Assembly: GCA_017399445.1 (NCBI GenBank)
Contig: JAFQCM010000056.1
Span: 62,001 to 126,000 of the forward strand
Source of the DNA: Lachnospiraceae bacterium
Lineage (GTDB): Bacteria > Bacillota > Clostridia > Lachnospirales > Lachnospiraceae
Reading direction: 5' to 3'
Length of the DNA: 64,000 nucleotides
This document shows positions 63,066 through 64,000 of this stretch, in pieces. The position numbers were made by a program, and so were the translations under genes. Every line of letters begins with the position of its first letter. Position 1 is the stretch's first letter. The notes under the pieces were generated by a model, which had not been told where the DNA came from, made no database searches, and saw only the letters and a program-made list of their open reading frames with translations.

Positions 63066-64000
63066 ATGAAATGCAAAAAAGTACTGTGCGGCGTGATTGC
63101 AGCAGCATTGGTTACAAGTACATTTCAGGGCAGTGTGGTAACACTTGCTGCCCAGAATGTAGCTGTAAGTGAAAGTGTTGTGATAAATGCCACAGCAGAG
63201 AGAGATTTTACGTTTGATAAAGAAACAGCAACTATTAAAAAGTATGTAGGAAGCACATCAGATGTAACCATACCTTCCACAATTGGAGGCGTGGCAGTAA
63301 AAGTAATTGGTGAAGATGCTTTTGCAAGTAATACTACTGTTACTTCTGTAGTAATTCCAAATGGAGTTACTACCATTGAAGCAGAAGCTTTCTTAAACTG
63401 TCCAAATTTAGAAAGTGTAAAAATTCCAAATGGTGTAACATCTATTGGTGAAGTAGCGTTCTTTAAATGTACCAGTTTAGAAGAAGTAGTCTTTGGAAGT
63501 GGTGTGGAAAAGATTTCAGAATCTTGTTTTTACGGATGTTCCGCATTAAGAGAAATCAGCATACCAAACACAGTAAAAGAAATCGGTTCCGGAGCATTTA
63601 TGGGATGTACTTCATTAACATATGTAGCAATTCCAAACAGCGTAACTACGATTAAGTGGGGAGCCTTCCAGAACTGTAGTGAACTGACCGAAATCAGCAT
63701 TCCGTCTACAGTAACAGAAATCGGAGAAGAATTTCTAGCCGGAGTAACAGGTGTAAAAATTACCTGCGAAAGGGGAAGTGTTGCACAGGAGTACGCAAGA
63801 GAAAATGATATCAATTCAAATGTGGTAAGCAAAGTAGATAATGTAACACCGGAAATTGAAATCGAAGAAGAAGTAACACCTATTCCAACAGAGGCAACAC
63901 AAGAACCAACACAGGAACCGGAAGAAGAAGAGGCAGAAGAAGAAACAGAAGAGCCAACACAGGCGCCACAGCCGGTAAAATATAAAATTAATTATGTAGC
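63066..64000 (+). CDS. BspA-like leucine-rich-repeat surface protein (3' end outside window)
   Basis: The ATG at 63066 is eight bases from AAGGGAG; an ATG at 63060 is too close. The open frame runs off the window after 311 codons. A signal peptide (end near L-A-A, residue 29) is followed by about five BspA/LRR_5 repeats of 23 residues with the pattern I-P-N-x-V-T-x-I-G-x-x-A-F-x-x-C-x-x-L. A Glu/Pro/Thr-rich linker with T-Q-E-P-T-Q-E-P type repeats follows. It lies 24 bp after the amylase gene and may be co-transcribed. Surface adhesion or scaffold is the likely role. Confidence 0.85.
   Translation, partial: MKCKKVLCGVIAAALVTSTFQGSVVTLAAQNVAVSESVVINATAERDFTFDKETATIKKYVGSTSDVTIPSTIGGVAVKVIGEDAFASNTTVTSVVIPNGVTTIEAEAFLNCPNLESVKIPNGVTSIGEVAFFKCTSLEEVVFGSGVEKISESCFYGCSALREISIPNTVKEIGSGAFMGCTSLTYVAIPNSVTTIKWGAFQNCSELTEISIPSTVTEIGEEFLAGVTGVKITCERGSVAQEYARENDINSNVVSKVDNVTPEIEIEEEVTPIPTEATQEPTQEPEEEEAEEETEEPTQAPQPVKYKINYV

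Overview
The window reads as chromosome of a low-GC, endospore-forming Firmicute, most likely a gut-type Lachnospiraceae. The reasons are the mazG-hup-S4-yabP-yabQ-divIC-spoIIE-tilS-hpt-ftsH order (the yabN-to-ftsH block of Bacillus/Clostridia), CotS-like and YabP/YabQ sporulation genes, a proline T-box, Ig/PEGA/BspA-type surface proteins, and a secreted amylase with starch-binding modules. Nearly all genes are on the + strand. The exceptions are agrCA and the threonine/serine exporter plus thioredoxin block.

Layout. 1-7.9 kb: secreted Ig-like proteins and a lipoprotein. 8.1-10.3 kb: a two-gene amino-acid ABC importer whose binding domain is fused to the permease in circularly permuted order. 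10.5-15.4 kb: a LysM/GH18 spore-type hydrolase with reversed strand composition, then a large TPR-GGDEF protein. 15.6-19.5 kb: a YitT membrane protein and a complete agr-type peptide quorum system with divergent promoters and LytTR-type operator repeats. 19.6-24 kb: proS with T-box, ackA, cca. 24-30.4 kb: lipoproteins, a CotS kinase-like protein, phosphoglucomutase. 30.4-38.7 kb: the sporulation/division block. 39-42.4 kb: MoxR-DUF58-DUF4129 cluster. 42.4-44.5 kb: cytoplasmic GH13. 44.8-51 kb: a 2-aminoethylphosphonate locus (RpiR regulator, damaged ABC transporter, phnW, phnX) behind a Pho-box-like promoter. 51.1-53.8 kb: tRNA-Tyr and tRNA-Leu, transaldolase, ThrE-type exporter, thioredoxin. 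54-59.6 kb: NYN-LOTUS protein and potABCD. 59.7-64 kb: secreted multi-CBM26 amylase and a leucine-rich-repeat surface protein running off the end.

The most novel signal is a family of intergenic structured repeats. Two full copies (about 11755-11960 on the minus strand and 32813-33010 on the plus strand) share a core of about 115 nt enclosed by long, perfectly complementary arms (34 and 29 bp). The arm sequences differ between copies, and internal helices show compensatory changes. Partial copies lie at 44574-44702, 45692-45775 and 50999-51019, around the phosphonate locus. This pattern suggests a structured RNA rather than a simple MITE. I do not recognise it as a known family.

All calls come from reading the sequence by hand. 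No database search or folding program was run.
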